Assembly: GCA_025617745.1 (NCBI GenBank)
Contig: CM046853.1
Span: 58,489,233-58,553,232, forward strand
Length of the DNA: 64,000 nucleotides
Direction: 5' to 3'
From: Heliocidaris erythrogramma
Lineage: Eukaryota > Echinodermata > Echinoidea > Camarodonta > Echinometridae
Both the position numbers and the translations under genes were made by a program. Positions 48,801 to 54,800 of the stretch are shown here, one piece after another. Positions within the stretch are counted from its first letter, which is position 1, and every line of letters begins with the position of its first letter. A model generated the notes under the pieces. That model did no database searches, was not told the DNA's origin, and was given only the letters and a program-made list of their open reading frames with translations.

Positions 48801-51800
48801 GAAGCCCAAAAAGTGTGCCTTTTTCAAACGAAGGGTGGAGTTTCTGGGCAGAGAGGTTGATGGCGAGGGGCTACATCTCAAGGAGGAGCATGTTAAGGCA
48901 GTGGTAAACTGGCCCCCTCCTACTTCGACCAAGGAGGTTGAACAATTCTTAGGATTAGCCAATTACCATCGGGGATTCCTTAAGAACTACGCACAGGTGG
49001 CAGAGCCGTTGTATGGACTCACGGGTAAGCACAAGTTCGGCTGGACGGAAGAGCACCAGCTGGCATTTGAGCAAGTGAAGAGCCTGATGACGTCCGCCCC
49101 TGTTCTTGTTCTGCCTAATCCAACTGACCTATTCATTCTCGATACCGACGCTTCGGCGACGGCCGTGGGGGCTGAATTGTTGCAGGTTCAGGAGGGTGAG
49201 GAGAGAGTAATTTCTTATGGCAGCCTCTCTCTTACTCCTGAACAGCGCAACTATTGTGTCACTCGCCGGGAGTTGTTAGCCGTAGTAAGGTTTACCCGTC
49301 AATATAGACATTATTTACTGGGCAAACCATTTACCTTACGGACTGACCACGGGAGTTTAACTTGGTTGCTTAATTTCAAGGAGCCCCAAGGCCAGCTGGC
49401 GCGCTGGCTTGAGGAATTGGGTCAATATAACATGACTGTCGAACATCGACCAGGTAGGCATCATCAAAATGCTGATGCTCTTTCACGGGTGCCTGACAGT
49501 GAACCTTTCTGTGAGACTTACCGTCTGGGCATCCACCCGGAAGATTTGCCTTGTGGTGGTTGCTCTTACTGCTACAAGAGACACAAGGATTGGGCCCACT
49601 TCGTTGATGTCGTGGACGACGTGGTTCCCTTAACGGGGGGACTAAGGTAGCAGGTGTTGCCCTCGAGGAAGATTTCTGTGTTACTCACATGGACATCTCC
49701 CATGAGGGGAGTATGCCCTCCTTTTTCGTAAACAATGTTCAGTTAGACGATGCCTCATCTGGAGCTTCTGATGGTCTGCCCGCTCTTCATCTAATTAAAG
49801 TCGAGCAAGAGGCAGACCCGCAGCTCGGCTACCTATGTAGGTGGCTTAAAGATAAGGTTGAACTAGACCAAGGAACTCTGTTTCTCCTTTCACCCGAAGG
49901 TAAGTTCTTATGGGTGAATAGAGAGCTCTTCACCATGAGGGAGGGAATAATCTGGAGGAAGAGAGATGATGTGGATGTCGTTGTAGTCCCCCAGTCACTT
50001 CGACAGAACATCATCCGCCTCAATCATGACCCACCCTCGGCTGGGCATGCAGGTGTGAGTCGTACTCGGGCAAAGTTGAAGTCCAAGTACTATTGGTACG
50101 GCATGTCTGAGGATATTCGAGGGTACATCAGTAAGTGTGCCACCTGCAATCAGAACAAAAAGGCCACACGCTATGGGAGGCACCCTATGCAGAGTTATCA
50201 TGCGGGGGCTCCCATGGAGCGAGTCCATTTGGATTTCATTGGGCCTTTGCCGAAAACAGCACAGGGACATGCGCACATACTGATGATGGTTGACCAATTT
50301 ACAAAGTGGGTGGAGTGCGTACCCCTGCCCTCCCAATCGGCGGAAGGTACAGCTCATGCCACGGTGTGCGAGTTCTTCTGCCGGTTCGGGTATCCTTTCC
50401 AAATATTCACAGATCAAGGCAGGAATTTTGAGAGTAGGTTATTCAAGAACATGTGCCGTATCCTGCAGATCCACAAGACGAAGACTACTCCCTACCGCCC
50501 TTCCGCCAATGGCCAAGTGGAGCGGTTTAATCGAACTTTGTTGGATGCGGTGCGATGCTACATTGGGAGGTCCCAAAGGGATTGGGATAAGTACCTACCT
50601 CAAATCGCAGGGGCCATACGCGCCACGGTAAACCGAAGCACAGGATTTACTCCAAACAGGCTTATGCTCGGCCGAGAAGTAAACCTGCCTGCTGATCTTG
50701 TTTTCACCATTCCGACATCCCCACCCAACAGGCCCATAGACGAGTATGCGACAGACCTGGCGAATGCAATGCGCCATGCTCATGCGTCAGCCCGGGCGGC
50801 CCTCAAGTCGACTCAGCGGTTGATGAAGCGTGACTATGACGTAAAGCAACATGTACGCCAATTCGAGGTCGGTGACCGCGTCTATATTTTAGATACGGCC
50901 ATAACCAAGGGGAGGTCACGGAAGTTGTCTCCCCCCTGGAAAGGTCCTGCGGTCATCACTCAAAGACTATCACCATACTTGTATAGGGTGGCCTATAAGA
51001 GAAGAGCCTTTACCCTAAACCACGACCGTCTCAAGAAGTGCACGGATAGGAGTGAAGCCCTCACGGGTGCCCCCAAAGATGTCTATTGTTTTTGTAAGGG
51101 TCCCGACGATGGATCATTAATGATACAATGTGACGGATGTAACGAATGGTTTCATGGCAGTTGTGTAGGAGTAACATTAGCGGAAAGTTTCGAAATGGAC
51201 AAGTATTTTTGTCCGTTTTGCAACAGGAACAGGTGATATGAGTCTCTGTACATTCGGTAGCGGGTCGTAAGTAGAATTGTGTTGTTTGATTTAACCACCT
51301 GTATCTTCCTTTCTGTTTTTTCCTATGCAGGTTTAGGCTATGAACAGGGACATGAAAAACACAGGTCCGGATCATCCGTCAGGTGAGGAGGAGGCTGCCC
51401 CGGCTGAGGTGCCGATTTCTTGGGAGGCCGATCCCTTGGCCCTTCCTCCACCGCCGGTCTCCTGGTTGGGGGGGAATGACTTCCCTCTTCCACCGGAGGA
51501 TTGGTTGGATGGGGAGGCTCAGGCTTCGGATGACCCATGGCATACAGCGCGGGTGGCCACCTCGCCTAATGACATGCAGTCAGACATAGGGTTGGACCGA
51601 GGCCCGCAGCAGGACGCACTGCTGCCCTCTTCCCTGGAGCCATTAGAACCGGGCGAGATCAGGGGGGACGTGGCGGTAGAATCCGATAATGTAGTCAACC
51701 TGCGGGCACGGTCGGGGATTAATCGAAGAACAATAAAACGGAGGGAGCGCCGGAAGCGGATACGTAACGCGGTACGTTCACACATGGACCCGGTTCCGCT

Positions 51801-54800
51801 TCCGGGGCCTCCTCCTCCACGATCGTCCCCGGGCCGGGGATGGGGCCGCAAAAATTCGGCTCCGTTTCCGGACCCGATGCGCTTCTGTGGTCGGGGCCGT
51901 AGTAATACCCGGCCCCACACGTCCACGGAAACCTTGGATAGGGGATTACCCATAGTAGGTGCGATGCCCCCACGACGACCGGTTGTCACCCTCTTGACGG
52001 GATTTGACAGTCACTACCATCTGGACAGGGTAAAGCGGTCCCAGAGGTTGTGTGAGCCCGTCGGGAGGCCTGACTACCCGGTGGAGGTAACCGGAGGGAT
52101 CATGAATTATTGCGACCCTTCCACATATATGAACTCCGGGTATCTCGACCGGGTGATCGAGGGGTTGCCCAGCTCTTTTGGCGTCGCGGTGGGCATCCAC
52201 CCTAAACATGCCCATCGGGTGAAGGCAGAGGAGTGGTCTGCCCTTGTAGCTGCCCTGGCTAATCCCAGGGTGGTCGGCATTTCGGAGGTTGGCCTGGATT
52301 TTTCTGTCTCGGAATCTCGCTGGCCGGCGCAGGAGGTACTCTTAGCGCGCCTCCTGGGCCTGTCAACTGGGAGGGTTCTGGTGGTCCATCTCCGAGGTGC
52401 CGTGAGTGGCAAGGGCGGTTCGGACTCGGTTTCCAGGTCGGCGCATACCATCGCGCGCCGTAAGATTGCTAGCAACTGCCCGCGAGAGCAACGCATCCAC
52501 ATCCATTGTTTTGAGGGCACTCCCAGCATTGTGGATGAGTGGATGGCCCTGTTTCCCCATGTATACTTTGGGGTGACGGGACTGGCTAAAAGGCACCTGG
52601 GTGCGAGGTCCCCTCAGGCCATGGGAATCAGGGCCATCCCTGACAATCGCCTGCTACTAGAGACAGATGCGCCACATCTGCCCGTCCACCCCCAACAATC
52701 ATGGCATACCCCAGAATTCCTGGGAGATGTCGGCTATGTCGTAGCCCGGATTCGGGGAGTCTCTCTCACCGGTCTTATGCGGGAGACGGCCGCTAACGGC
52801 ATGAGGCTGTATGGCCTCTGCTAATTTCAGGATTTTGCCAGATAAGTTGCGCGCGTTTTGTTTATTATTCCGTTTTTCCATACCAGCTCTTGCACCCCCC
52901 TGCAACCCCAATATATGTTTATGTATGTATTTATGTTTCACTTTATATGCCATATATGGAACACCATGTTATAACAGTTGCTGTGAAAATCCTCCGGTAC
53001 GAGTTTTCATACCCCCGTGGTTTTTCGAACACTTGTGTTCTCCGTATTGTTCGTTTGTTTGTTTATTGCAAATTCTATTCAGTAAATTCTATGTATTGAT
53101 TGTTTGATTTACGTGTTGAAATTTGCAGGGGTATGCAAGTCCCTCCGCCATATTCGACCTACATATATATAAAAATGTGCGCGCGTGGGCGAATAAGGTG
53201 TGCTGATGGAAATTTTAAAGATATTATTTAGAAAAAAAAATGGATGTGAAAAAACAATGTAAGAATGTAATAATTGCAGTACTTAATCATAATGTTATGT
53301 TGTGGGAAATTCATGAATATTTCAACTGAACAAAAATTTATATCAAGAAAATGTAATGATGTATAATGTTATGTTGTGGGGAATTTCTTGAGTATTTCAA
53401 CTAAAAAAAAAAAAGAAAGAATGTTAAAATGTTAATAATTTAACGGGGACAAGAGACTTCCCCCCGGCCTTTTTGAGACAACCGGGGGGAATGTTGTATA
53501 CGATGTAATGGCCTATAACAGGAGCGGGCGGGCTACAGGTAGCTATGACGACACACAGCTATGACGACACACAACTATGACGACACACAGCTATGATGAC
53601 GACACACAGTACACATACGTGACGATAGAGGGCGACACAGGCCGGGATATACGTGGGATCACGAGAGTTGGGCAGTTTTGGAGTGAGACGTCGTTCGGCG
53701 GGTTATCACGGTTGTGGATACACAAGTTTATGTAAGGTAAGATCTGTATGAATGAATGTAAGTGGAATGTGCTGATGGTAGCTGGTTTTTTAAGTAATAA
53801 ATTTGGTGATAAATGTACTCGACCACCAAAGTTATTACCCAGCAATCAGATTCCGCACGGGGTAGTACGACATGAAAAATGCCTTGAAATCACACTTTTC
53901 TGATAGTTTCCGCGACCCACAGACCCTTCCCCACAGCGTTTCCTCCTAGGGAAACGTTTGTAATGACAATTTTTTTTTGATTGACTCTAATTTTGGAAAT
54001 ATATCCATAAAAAGATGATAAAAATTTCAGAAAACTCACCAGCGTTTGCGTATCCATGCCTCCGAGGTCATGCAGATCAAAATGGCGGCACGATCGCCGT
54101 AATCGAAATCATGAAAACTATTAGGCGCCGTTTGTAAATTTATTATTTAGCTCAATTATTTACATATAATTCACTATTTAGCTCTTTTCTACGATTATTA
54201 TACGATAAAATGACATAAAGGATACAATGTTTTATAAATAATGAATTTTGCAATTTCCATTTTTTTTAAATAATGATTTTACAATATTCATCATATATAA
54301 ATAATGAATTTTGAAGTTTCCATTATTTATAAATAATGATTTCACAAATTCATTATATATCAAATATTATGGAAATTGCAAAATTCATTATTTATAAAAC
54401 ATTGTATCCTTTATGTCATTTTATCGTATAATAATCGTAGAAAAGAGCTAAATAGTGAATTATATGTAAATAATTGAGCTAAATAATAAATTTACAAACG
54501 GCGCCTAATAGTTTTCATGATTTCGATTACGGCGATCGTGCCGCCATTTTGATCTGCATGACCTCGGAGGCATGGATACGCAAACGCTGGTGAGTTTTCT
54601 GAAATTTTTATCATCTTTTTATGGATATATTTCCAAAATTAGAGTCAATCAAAAAAAAATTGTCATTACAAACGTTTCCCTAGGAGGAAACGCTGTGGGG
54701 AAGGGTCTGTGGGTCGCGGAAACTATCAGAAAAGTGTGATTTCAGGGCATTTTTCATGTCGTACTACCCCGTGCGGAATCTGATTGCTGGGTAATAACGC

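Larger units (their letters stand above)
43996..53830 (+). mobile_element. Ty3/gypsy LTR retrotransposon encoding integrase-PHD and a TatD nuclease
   Basis: 9835 bp with two LTRs (340 and 339 bp), a GTTA target duplication (43992-43995, 53831-53834), a primer binding site directly after the 5' LTR, a G-rich polypurine tract before the 3' LTR, and four long ORFs on the plus strand: Gag, protease-RT-RNaseH, integrase-PHD and a TatD-containing ORF. RT-RNaseH precedes integrase, the Ty3/gypsy order. The LTRs differ at only two places (a small indel cluster near 44170 and C/T near the 3' end), so the insertion is young. All catalytic residues checked are present, and the only interruption is a -1 phase change between RNaseH and integrase. 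It is antisense to the host gene in whose intron 1 it lies. At nearly 10 kb it is much longer than typical 5-6 kb Ty3/gypsy elements, mainly because of the large Gag and the extra ORF. Confidence 0.95.

Noticed and set aside
49689..51236. PHD finger as part of a CR1-type LINE
   Set aside because: Some LINE ORF1 proteins have PHD fingers, but this one follows a DDE integrase core in the same frame between LTRs.
51340..52824. Envelope glycoprotein in the env position
   Set aside because: No signal peptide, no transmembrane segment and no fusion-peptide-like stretch; the domain is TatD-type.
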